Source: Meandrina meandrites (lineage: Eukaryota > Cnidaria > Anthozoa > Scleractinia > Meandrinidae). From it: a DNA stretch of 64,000 nucleotides. Location: positions 912,001 to 976,000 of the forward strand of contig OY855915.1 in assembly GCA_963693305.1 (NCBI GenBank), in the 5' to 3' direction. The notes beneath the pieces were generated by a model, which saw only the letters and a list, made by a program, of their open reading frames with translations, ran no database searches and was not told the origin of the DNA. The first letter of the stretch is position 1. Each line of letters starts with the position of its first letter. Of the stretch, positions 10,548 to 23,400 are shown one piece after another. Made by a program: the position numbers and the translations under genes.

Positions 10548-13131
10548 TAATAATAACAACAACAACTAATGTATCTATTAAAAGAAGGGTTGCTTAGACA
10601 ATGCAGGCAGCATAAATTAGCATCACTTACAACCACTGTAGATTTCTTAGACGGTCAAAGACTCTTTTCGGTAGATATGTTATAGCGTTTTCAGAAATAT
10701 CTCTAGGAAGAAGGAGTTAAGTAAGTAAGAAACGATAGGGTAATAAAATCGGATTACTAACAGTTTCTCACTAAGATAAAATACAAATTAATGACCACAC
10801 TATTTTTTTGAAATGTGTAGGCGTTAAACATTTTAATTACAGTTCTTCCAGATACCGCGGGATGGTAAATACTTCGCCAGGTCTAAATGCAAAACTGTTG
10901 GAAGATAAATACCTACGGAAGAAAATAGTAATGCTATAGTCCGATCACTTTCGGGACGTGGCATGAAGCGAGGAGGATAACTGCTACTTCAATTTAATAG
11001 GCTACTAATCCAATGCCTGTTTCCCTGTTTCCCTATGGAATTTTGTCGAACACCAACACCAGTAGTTCATAATGAGGTATTCATCGCTATGCAATCCATT
11101 TGTCAAAAAACTTGTTTTTTCGGCAGGAGATGACGATCATTAATTTGACGGCCAGACACGGGAAAATTCGACTTGAAAATTAGCGCGGGGTTTTAAGCAA
11201 ACCAATTTTCTTTACTATAAAACCTGAAGACTTCCAATTTTTATCGGCTTATTCTACATATTTTTCAGATTTTATTCTATAACATCTATGAAGTTTAAAA
11301 AATCCCACTCTTTCTCTATGGAAATGACAGGGTAAATTTAAGAAATTATTTACAATACTACCTTTATATCAAATAAACTGATATTTTGGAATAAAGCAAG
11401 GAAGAAATGACCTTTTAATTAAAATAAACTGATTTCATTGCTGTTCATAAAACGACTTCATTTTCTTTTGAGAATCTACGTTATATCAAACTACCGACCG
11501 TACCCATGTAAAAGCAAATTCATACTCCACAGTGGTGGTAGAAATTATGTATACACAGTAATGACATTTAATGTCCACTGCGGGACTGATAAACAGCCAC
11601 TGAAAGTTTTAGCGTCAAAAAACAGTGTCCTTTCCAAATTTCCAAAAAAAAAACTTTAAAAAGAAGGGGCCGTCCCCTCTGTTACTGGTGGCGTGAGACA
11701 AGAAAATAGATTCATTACACTTTGTAATATACTGGTAGTTAGGCTTATGCGAATTCTTAGCCTCTTCCAGGAGTTCGGTTAGTTGGGGGGCACCACGAAA
11801 TTCTTTGGAAATCCATGCTATTTGGACAGAGTAAGAAAAAGACTAATTTTTCTGTTGTGTTGTTATGTGCAATAAGTTTAACTTACAGAGTCTCAAGATT
11901 TTTCAGTGGGGAAAATATCCTGCCAAGAGCCGCAAGAGCGTTTGAAGACAAGTAGCTGTTTAATGGTGTCATCCAAAAATACAATTAAAATAATGAAAAA
12001 AAGGAAGAATGAGACTAAATTCCAAATGTGAAAACAACTGTTAATAGTGATTTATTTCATTAAAATCCCTGATGTTGAAATTGTCGTTGAAATACGTCAA
12101 ACGTACAGGCTTTTTAAATTTCCAAGTGTAGAAAATACATCCACGGAGAGATTTCGGATCTTATTAAAACCTAGGTTTCTGAAAAGGAATGAATAACAAA
12201 CATATAAAATTAACAAGATAAGGACTATGCGAGGTTTCGAGAAGTTATCCGAGTTATATAAGCATCTTATCTCTTCAATTCATCTCTTGTTAGTGGACAA
12301 ACTCAGACTGGAATAAATGGCTGGAATATATAATTCTTTTAAGCTATGTCAGGGGGATTATATTTTGTGAGTGTTTTGTCAAAACTATCCTGAAATTAGT
12401 GGTAGGCAACTTAGCCCATGAAGAACATTATCTTGAACATCTAAACGAAGATATGAATTTAATTTAAATCTGTTAAAATCCGTGAAAAAACCCCTTTAAG
12501 GATACTAACAGCTCTTCCAGATTTTTAAGCGTGGAAAACACTCTTACTGTAAGATTTGTAATTGCGTTGTAAGACAGATCCCTGCAGAAAAATAAACAAA
12601 TTTTGTTCATTATGTAAAATTTTGTGTGCCAATCCAAGTGATGCTACCATTGAACACAAAACGGTTTACTACTAATATTTATACGACAAATGTTTTGCCT
12701 AGAACATAAATGCGATGTCCAGTTTGGAAATGTACTGGAACTTTGCAGATAGTGAAGTGAAGCAGTGCAAATGAGTGAAGTAATAAAAAAAAAGAACCAA
12801 CTCGATTTCCAACAACAGCAAAGAATGTGCTTCTTCCCGTTTGGGGCTGGGTTAAAATTTCTCGTTCATTTTACAATTAGGACGTACGTGTACGTGTCTT
12901 GTTTGCGACACTTACTTTCAGTTAGATTAAAAACGTGAACACACGTATTGTTCTACCCAGGCCCACCCTGCCCGCTCCTTTGCACCGAAAATGGGTGGAT
13001 GTGTCTTATTCTATGACACTGTAAGTGAGTAATATGAAGCAGTGGCGGATCCAGACCTTCACCTAAGTGAGGAGGGGGGCACTTTTGAGGGCTTGAATAT
13101 AAATGTTGAATTCTGCGAAGATAATAAAGAC

Positions 13132-13170
<39 letters not shown>

Positions 13171-14459
13171 TAATGCCGTCAGATGAAAGAAAATGCGCTA
13201 TTTCTGAAAAAAAAAAAGGGGGGGGGGGGGGGGGGGGGCTCCCCTGGATTCGCCCGTGTGAAGGGTCCAGGAGTGATCCCTACTTGATAGCATTTATGCC
13301 CTCAATGACAATTTTCTTTACCGCAAGCAACTTGCCAAGAGAACGGCAACGTAGAAATATGTTAGTTCATATTACAAACAAATGACTGTAACATATCACT
13401 TACAGGTCTGTTAGACTTGTGAGCGTGGAAAACACAATTTCAGGTAGGAAAGAAATTTTATTTGCATACAGATGCCTGTGGAAAATTTCATCTTATCAGT
13501 AAAACCATTCAACCAACACGCATAAAATGTTAAAGAAAAATACTTGGACGTGCATAGTTAAATATATCTCAGCTGCAACAATTTTGGCGTATTTTTGTAT
13601 TAACTAGCATAGCGTACTAAAGTACAATTATCTTTCCACGTACAGGTTTTTCAGGTTGGTCAGGTTAGCAAACACTCTCTCGGGTAGAAACGCAATTCGG
13701 TTTAAAGCTAGATCCCTGTGCATTCAACAAATAAGCAAATAAAATTTAACACGGGTATATATTTTTTGTTATCAAGGATACATGTATTCATCTCTAAATT
13801 TTTGTATCTTTATTTTAACTTACAGCTTTTCTAATTTTATCATTGTCGAAAATAGTTCCTGCGGAAGAATTTTAATACCATTCGAGGACAAATACCTGTG
13901 AAAAATGGTTTATAGAAAACATTTAAAAAAACTGTGTTTCAAGTCTCAGTAAAGGCCAAATACAACAGTAGAATGCCTTTTGAAATAACACCTTTCCCAA
14001 CTATTTTTCGACATTTTAAATTACTGTTTACACGTAATTTAATTTGTGAAAATCAAACAAAAGTTTAAAAAAATTGTGAAAATTGTCTCTACTGCCAGAA
14101 TGGTTGGCTGTATCATATCGGATTTAGCAAAACGAATACAAGGTTCGCTGAACACTGTGTGCTAGCCATTCTGCATGTATTTCAATCTAAAAACAAAACA
14201 AATTCATGCGGATTCTGTCACGTTTACCCAATGCATGTCACTGAAACTACAATTTGAGACAGGAGAGTAGATTATGTTAATAAAACACTTTTTAGGCGTT
14301 GTCTTTGACGTTTCAACGTTGTTGCATTGACGTCACTCGTAGCAACATGTTGATTGACGGCATTTAGTCACTGTATTTCTGGCTTACAGCCGCCGTAGGT
14401 TTTTTAGGTCAGAAAACATTCCATCTGGGGGAAGCGAAAAGTTGCTAGCAGACACATTC
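8693..14459 (-). CDS. Gene A leucine-rich-repeat block, one repeat per exon
   Basis: Eleven exons: 14459-14388, 13895-13824, 13715-13644, 13475-13404, 12581-12510, 12178-12107, 11955-11887, 10912-10841, 10702-10631, 9769-9698 and 8764-8693. Ten are exactly 72 nt (24 residues) and one is 69 nt. Each starts with one base that completes a Leu codon and encodes the pattern LxLSxNxIxxLPxxxFxxLxxL, for example [18 protein letters not shown] or [18 protein letters not shown]. All are phase 2, so they can be added or removed without breaking the frame. Introns contain microsatellites and transposon debris. Confidence 0.85.
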
Positions 14460-17400
14460 CTGCAAGCAAACACAAGTTGTTTTCAGAACAGCTATTGCAA
14501 AAAGAAAAATTATGATACGTTTAAAGATACTATAATTTAAAAACGGAAGAAACAAATGGGCTAATAAATATATAACATAATTTAAAATAAATAGATTATT
14601 CTAATAAATGAATAATAATTAACTAACTAAATAAGTACGTAAGAACGTAAGTAAAATCCTGACTCAACCTTACATAAATTCAGTGATCGCAGGAACGCAT
14701 TTAATGACATCTGATGGTGACGTTAAGTTCTTGCAGAAGAAAGAATTTCCAAAATAATGTCGCCATCTATATTCACACAGAGGCTCACAATCTAATAAGG
14801 AAACATACAGGTTTATTAAAAACTAGCCACGGTGTATTGCAGCTCCTGGGTTTTGATTGGTTTACAGGCCATGGTATATAATCTCATATGCCATGGACCA
14901 CAAATATGGCAGGTCTACGCGTCGGGGAGAACAGCTGGGGAACTCAAAAACTGCCATTTTTTTGGTTGTTTTTAATATTTTTTTAATTTGATGTAGCCTA
15001 CAGCTAATTACTTTAGGTATAAACTACTTTCAACTACTGATTTTTCAAAATTTGTACAACCGAACGTGTTCTCATTGAGTCGTCGATAATACGAACATCT
15101 CCTACGGATGTTTCGGTGTGGCGATAATTGCATTAAGAATTTATGCAAGGGGTGTAAGCAAACCCGAAAGAAGCCTATGTTTAACAATTATTATATGAGC
15201 GCGCGTTACGCTGAGTTGGCTTTAGCTATTTCATATCCAAAAGCTCGAGTGGAATAATTGTTTTATTAAAAACACCCAAAAAACTACAATATTTGAGCTT
15301 CCTGGCTGTTCTCCCTGACGCGTACCCCAACCGCATTTGTGGTGCATGATATATGAGCTCATATACCATGGCATATAAACCAATCAAAACTCGGAAATTG
15401 CAACACACCGTGGCTAGTTTTGAATAAATGAAATAATTTTAAAACCACGACTTCAATTCAATTCATGTATAGATACTCTATGTTAATTTTTTCACATTTC
15501 ACTTTTGATAATGACGGCACGAGGTCGTCGAAACATCAAGTTACTTTTCTTTCGTTAATCTTCTTGTTAAAAAGACTTCAATTCAATTCTCATAATTTAT
15601 CAACTTTAAAATATTTTTTTTAGCTCAAGCTTAATCAACATGTTATAAGTCCAAATCAGTCTTATTCTGTCTAACCATGCATAAACTTGAAATCAATGCT
15701 GCATGAGTACTATTTTGAAAAAGAGCATCTTACCATTAAAAATGACTAAGAAATCTTTTACATCAACTCCATACTTGTTGATGGCCACGCAAGTGTAGTT
15801 TCCGTCCTTGTTTAACGGGATGGATGGGGTGTAAGAAGAATTAATTACCAATAAGGTATAAGAGTTCTGTATCATGGTTGTGTATATGGGAGAAGTTCCA
15901 GTGGCTAGGCATGACACTCTGTATCCTGGTAATGCTCGTACAACCGAAGGTAGCATTACTTTGGGAGAGGCTATTGAACAAACAAATTTTACAAATTTTA
16001 CTTCACCATACGCAGTACATCAATAACAGTTGTTACAATTCGTGTTATATTGGCAATCCACGAATCTGACTGGCTCTCACACGGTTTTTTTTTTCCTTGC
16101 ATAGAACTCGATCGCGCGCACTGCAATTTCTCTTGATTGTTGGCTTAAAAAGGTACATAAAATTCTTGGTTTTGAACTGCAATCCGTTTCTACTAACCAA
16201 AGGAGCCTTGGAAGTCCGCTTATTGTAAAAACATTTATCAAAATAAATAAACAAATAAATGAAGGGAAATGGTATTTCTGTGCTTCAACGATTTACATTC
16301 AATATGGTCATTTGGTTAAGGGGCCACCATTTGTAGATTCGTGTGGTATATTTTGGACCGTACTGTGTGATTCTAGGTTAATTTCAATGATACATTCTGT
16401 TCACAGTCCTCTATTTTTTCGTGTTTCTCTTCGATCGTCGACTGGGAAAGAGCAGCGAGTGAACTGGACGCCAGCGCAAACGAGAGGCGCGGGGAATGGG
16501 GGGCTTTGTTCGCCGACTCTCTCCCGTTTTTTTCAGTACTGGACGGTGATGACCAAGTAAAATATTTTTTTTAGTTTAAGAACAAATCTATCTTTCACAA
16601 CCTACCCTTCCCTACTTCAGCCATACCCGTACTGGTCTACAGTGTAGCATCGAACTGCATTTATTGTACTTACAAATTGGAACAGCAGTGAACATTAACA
16701 GAAATCCTTTTTCTTCAAAACTGTAGTCTGAGTGGAATGATATAACTGCATACTTCCCAGTTACAATAACTTGCTTATCAGTGATGTAACCACAGTGGAC
16801 TCCAAAGGTCTCGTTGTTTTCATTTGTAATCTTCACATAATCATTGCTACAAAAGAGTTATATCTTTTCTCAGTGTGTATATAAGTCTGAAGGCTGGCCA
16901 AACGCAGACACATGTTGCAATTTTACTCACAAGTGTAGGCAAATTGCAAAAAACAAGCCATTTCCAAGATATAGGCCTGAAACGCGCCTGGTCCAAATTT
17001 TAACAAGTGAGGTGCGATTAACTTACGATGGGTGGTCAAACAGAGAAACACTTGCGCCAACTTGCGTGCAAATTTGATCCTGACAAAAGTGAACGCAAAC
17101 CATCGCAAGTGTACGCAACTGTTTGGCGAAACGGGGTCACACAAATAGATTGAAATTGATAACAACTTATATACAAAATAAAGTACAACGTATGTTTTTA
17201 TTTCAACAATAAAACTTGCAAATTAAATTTAATATTATGCTACTGCTTACACGCAATCTGAAATATACTCCAGGCCAAAATCCCTGAAGTCAATGATCAT
17301 CTCCGTTTTTTGCGGAATAGGAACTGAATAAACACAATCCACGTTGTTTGGATAGTTGTTTGGATAACCGGGACTTTTCAGCGAGTCATTAACCACTGAC

Positions 17401-20400
17401 CCACATTCTATGAAATAAGGAAGAGCCAAGTGACTTAAACTACTACAAACGGTCTGCCGTTTTATGAACGCGTTAACTGAACGCATTAAATAAAGAAAAA
17501 TAAAACAAAATAAAATAAACTGACTTTTTAACGAGTCTTGCGACTGACAAACCTGTGGCCCTCAGATACCCGATCGAATTGAAATTTGGAAGTGTTGGTT
17601 TTTGTGAAGGGATGAAGACCAAAAAACCCGGAGATAAACCCTTATAGCAGGGGCGAGAACCAACAACAAACACAACTCACATATTACGCTGGGTCTGAGA
17701 ATCAAACTCGGGCCACATTGGTGGGAAACGAGTGCTCTCACCACTGCATGCGCTATCCCTGCTCCTTCACTATTCCACCAATAGTTATATAATATTGTAA
17801 AGTTAAACCTAAGTATGTATGAAACATGGGAAACACTTTATACGAGAAGTTACGATATATGTTGTATATGATTAAACAAAACTAAAATGAAACACCTTTA
17901 AAGAGCAGAAGGAGCAGTAACCTTATGGTTAGTGCGCTGAAATTGGGATCAGTGAAGCCGTCCTGGTTCAAGCCGAGGAGGGAGGTGCGGGGAGGAGGTC
18001 AATGTGCTGTTTTCTTGGGCAAGACACTATACTCTTTCCCACTTCCTCTATTAATAAATGGGTACCAGACTAAGCTCCGAGGCAAATCTGCTACGGACTA
18101 GCATCTCATTCGATGGGAGACTAGGAATACTTCTAGTCTGCTACGGAAAGTAGAGATGATAACCACCTGCCAAAAAATGACCACTGAGCTCGAACGTAGG
18201 CTATACATTACCTTTAAACGAGGGCAGTAGCGAGCCATTCCCTACGAAGATAAAAGAAAAAAAATGAAACTATAATTGTTATACACTATTGTGCATCAGT
18301 ATCATTAGTATGAAACTGATGATTTACTGCCAAAGACTAAATAATAAAATAGATTCTTACCAAGAGAGAAAACAGAGAAGTCTATCAAAAATCCTTTGTC
18401 TTGTCCAAATGTGTCCGTCTTGAATGTTATCAATGTGTAATTACCAGTAACAAGAATAACCTTGCCGGTCCATACACCACAGTATTTCCCGAATATCCGG
18501 CCTTTGTCGTTAGTTATCATCAAATAGTCCCAGCTATAAATAAAACAAAATCCATGTTATGTGGAGTTCAGGTAATTAACAGTTATTCACCGAAGTGGAG
18601 ATGAATAGTGGTGGATATCCATCAATTTTACCGAGACTAAGGTAAATAATTCTTTTAGTATATACCACAAAAGTTTTATAACTAGTGGACAAAAGTAATC
18701 ACTCTCGGTTACCGAAGCGAAGTGAGAAGCCATTTTGTTTCTCTTCGGCTGCTCGAAGGCAAAGTAAAAAAGTAGAGCAACTTTATTTATACACTGTTTG
18801 TGTTTAAACGTGGATGCTTGTGAGGCCGTGTATATGAAACAAATATAACATATTAAATGAGCATAACATGGTTAAAGATCCTAACTGGCAGGAGGAAGAC
18901 CAGTTGGCTATTTACAATCATGACCGAGGAGTTGAACTCGGGACAACCGAGAACAAATCCAGAATGTGGTCAGAATGGGACATGAACCCGGGACGTCCGG
19001 ATTTTAAGTTCGGCGCTCTAATCACAGGTAAACCAAGTATGACAATTGCATTTATTAAAATGGCGGTCTTTATATAAGAAGAGGCCCTATGCGCCAACTT
19101 GGCGCCAGGGGACAGGAACTTTATATAAGAAGTTGTATGGGTTTATAAACGGGAAGCTTTTAAGCAATAAATAAAAGCGAAATTACTAACTAAAGTCGAC
19201 GAAATATAACATGGTGTTATTTGCTAACGTTACAACGTGTTTGCAAGCAATTTGAATTTATTTTAGGTATAACTATTATTATCGTGTATAATACTATGAC
19301 AAGGTGGGAGACTTCAGTCAGTTCCAGCGTTTGACATCCAGCAGCCTCCTCATTAAAGATTATTATTATTTATTATTGACACGTGTTGAAATAAGCTCGA
19401 ATTTCACCCACAAAAATACTTTAAGCTGTTATTCGGATCCGCATGTGAATAAAACAATGGCACACGAATGCTTTTCTTAAAACTCTATCTCGTCTATCGC
19501 GGCAACTAGCCGCTTCTAAAATTTAAAAATCTGTTCAAAATAGCTGCCATATACTGTCGCCCACGACAGTAACAAAATAGCCCGAAACAGACTGGACACG
19601 AGTCAACGGAGAGGGGCATGTTATTTTTTGCTCGCGTTTTAATTTATTTCCACCACCACACGGTGAGGAAAAAATTGACGGCTTGTCACATTGTCCACGC
19701 GTGACAACATGCAGAATTTGTAATTAAGCGTAACGTAAATTATTATATTGAGACCGCCATTTTAATATATGCAAATATCATACTGGGTCTACCTGTGCCC
19801 TAACCACTCGGCCACGCTGCCTCCTAGGTGAATAGTACTTTGCTAACCACCTCCGAGTTAACCAATCAGAATACGCGGAAAGCACTTTTATAGCATAACC
19901 TAACAAAAATATTTTTCAGAATCGACCACAAAAAATATAATGCACTTCATTGCACCAAACTCTTTTTTTTATATCACGCATTAAGACTACTTACAAGCAA
20001 CAAAGAAATAATTTTCAGTTAAGGGAAAAAATTTACCGTGCCCTACAAAGGATGAAAAGCTTTTAGAAAAAATCAGTAAATTGCGCCGCAAAGATTTTTA
20101 AAAATACATTAAATTCATTATAGAAAATACAAATTATCCTCGTCAAAGTAATTCCTCTAACTGGTATCCTTTAGGGAAATCGGCAAAAAATGCACAACAT
20201 GTTGGCCTAAAATTTGTCTTCAGCATTATTTTAATTCAAGTCTAGCACTATACAAAGAGGCATCTAGATAAGATTTGACTTATAACACGTTTTCACCTTT
20301 TTTCAACCTTAAAACAGATAATTCTCTCGCCTTCCATTTAACAAAAAAAAAAAAATGCAGCGAGCCTTACAGTGCGGGCACTCGAACCATGAACGCCAAG

Positions 20401-23400
20401 GCTTTATTTTCACTTTATTTGTACTTTTTTATCACTTATTTTATTACTTTTTTTAGAACTAGCCAATCACAGCCGCTAGGCGATGCAACGGCCGAGACAT
20501 TTTTCCGCCTTTTTTCCTCCGAAAAGCGTGGCAAACGTTGCGTGGGACAATAAAAACACGGAAAACAGGAGAAAAAATGTCTGTGCGATTGCTTTGGTTC
20601 ACGGATGTGATTGGTTAGTTCTGGGAAAATGTAAAAAATAACTACAAAGTAACCGTGAATAAAAGTACAAATAAAGTGAAAAAAAAAGCCATATCGTTCA
20701 TGGTTCGAGTGTCCGCACTGTAAGGCAAAGATGGTAAAGACACTTTTTCATATCTTATTGTGGGTTTCGCTGCAGTTTTTAAGCCTTTCATGTGCCTAAT
20801 TTATATGTGGCTTTTCAGTCGCTTGAATGTAATTAAAGTCTCACAAATCTCGCTAAAATGGTTTATAAAAACATTGTTCAATTGTAGAACACATTCCTTT
20901 TATGAAGTTCTGCAAGGACACCGACTTAACTAATTAATGCGAAATTAGTTTACTCATAGACAATTACTACAAGGTCTTTTCCCTCTGCTCATCATAATTA
21001 TTTTATAGAGCTTTAACTATTTAAAACTCTCTTTTTTGTATATATATATATTTTAGTAGCTATTAATTTGTGACTCCAAATAAGTATGAGATTTTTCCAG
21101 GCTATGTGGTATTGACACGTTCATAAAGTTTTATATAACGTCCTAAATTACATTGGAAGAAGCTCAAACTCGACTACGAAACTTATATTTAGCGAATTAA
21201 TATGAAAAACAACACATTATGAAATACAAACATACGTAGTTACACTAAATAGCCACTTGTCGTATTATTTATTGTGCCTTCACTTACCTGCAGAATTCAT
21301 ATTCCTCTAGGCTAAAGTCTTGAAATTTAACCTCCATTGCTGTGCCGTGTGGTATTGGAACTGTGTAATTACAGTCCATCTCGGCTGGATAGTTTTTTGG
21401 ATATTTGGGACTTTTCAGCGTATTGTTTACTATTGAGCCACATTCTGTTAAAAAGAAAGGATATATTTCTAATCTTTAAGCCCGAAAATTTTAACAACAT
21501 TTAAGTGTTTAAAAATCTCTCGTCAGAGAATCGGTTAAGCAGTTGTCGTAAAAAGATGTTTCGAATTGAAATTTGGTTTTGGTTGAAGGGATGAAGACCG
21601 AAAAACCTGGAGAAAAACCCTTGTAGCAGGAGCGAGAACCAACAACAAACACAACTCACATATTACACCTGGTCCGAGAATCAAACTCGGACGACATTGG
21701 TGGGAAGCAAGTGCCCTCAACACCGCATGCGCTATCCCTGCTCCTCCACTATTCCACCAATAGTTATATTGGGGGTGGGGGGGGGGGGGGGGGGTGGGGG
21801 AAGAGGAGGTCAATGTGCTGTTTTCTTGGGCAAGACACTTTAGTCTTTCATTGCCCCTCTTCACCCAGCGATCTATTGATAAATGGGTACCAGACTAAGC
21901 TCCGAGGCAAATCTGCTATGGACTAGCATCTCATTCAGTGGGAGACTAGAAGTATTCCTAGTCTCTTACGGAAACTAGACATAACCACCTGCCACAAAAT
22001 GACCACTGAGCTCGAACGCAGGTTATACATTACCTTTAGGCGAGGGCTGTAGCGTGCCACCCCCTACGAAGATAAAAGAAAAAAATGAAACTATAATTTT
22101 TATACAATACTACTATTATTCATCAATAATATAATCATGAAACTGATGACTTAGAGCCAAACACTTAATGATAAAATAGACTTAGGATGCTTACCAAGAG
22201 AGACAACAGTGAATTTTATCAAAAATCCTTTGTATTGTACAAACGGGTCCGTCTTGAATGTTATCACTGCGTAATTACCAGTAACAAGGTCAACGTTGCC
22301 GGTCCATCGACCACAGTATTTCCCAAATACAATGCCTTTGTCATTAGTTATCATCAAATAGTCCAAGCTATAAATAAAACAAAATCCATGTTATGTAGAG
22401 TTCAGGTAATAACAGTTATTCATCGAAGTGGTGATGAATAATGATGGCTGTCCACACCACTTTTACGACACTAAGGTGAATAATTCGTATAGTATACATA
22501 CCAAACAAGCTAACTAACTAGTGGACGAAAGGAATAACTCTCGGTAACCAAAGCGAAATGGGAAGCCATTTTGTTTTTCTTCGGCTGCTCGAAGGTAAAG
22601 TAAAAAAGTAGAGCAACTTTAATAATATACAAGGTTCGTGTTTAAAGGTGGATGCTTGTGGAGCTGTGTATATGAAACAAATATAACATATTAAATAAAG
22701 ATAACATGGGTAAATATAAAAATCCCAACTGGCAGGAGGCAGACCAGTTGGCTATTCACAAGCATGACCGAAGAGTTGAACTCGGGACAACCGATAACAA
22801 ATCCAGATAGTGGTCAGAATGGGACTTGAAACCGGGACCTCCGGAATTCAAGTCCGGCGCTCTAACCACTCGGCCACGCTTCCTCCTTGGTCAATAGTGC
22901 TTTGCTAATCACCTCATGTGGAAAGCACTTTTGTAGCAGAAAATAACAAAAATATTTTTCAGAATCGACCACCAATATATAATGCACAAGGATGAAAAGC
23001 CTACAAAAAATCAGTCAATTTTGCTGCAAAGATTTTTTAAATTACTTTAAATTCATTCAAAAGATGCAAAGATGCAGACCTAAAATTTGTCTTCAGCATT
23101 ATTTTAATTCAAATGTAGCACTTTACGAAGAGGCGTCTAGATAAGATTTGACTTATAACATGTTTTCGATCTGGCTTGAAAAATAGATTTCGCTTATTTC
23201 TTGTGTGTTGCAAGACTTTCATGTACTTATACTAAAACCACAATCCGCTTGACCATATCATTTATTTTTTACGAATTTTTAAGGATTTTCGATTCACTTG
23301 AACGAGTGCTCGTAACGACCAATGTCAGGGCTTAAATTTACCACAACTTTCAAGATGAATTAAACAAAAACGAATAGCTTCTGTAACAAACAAACATTAC

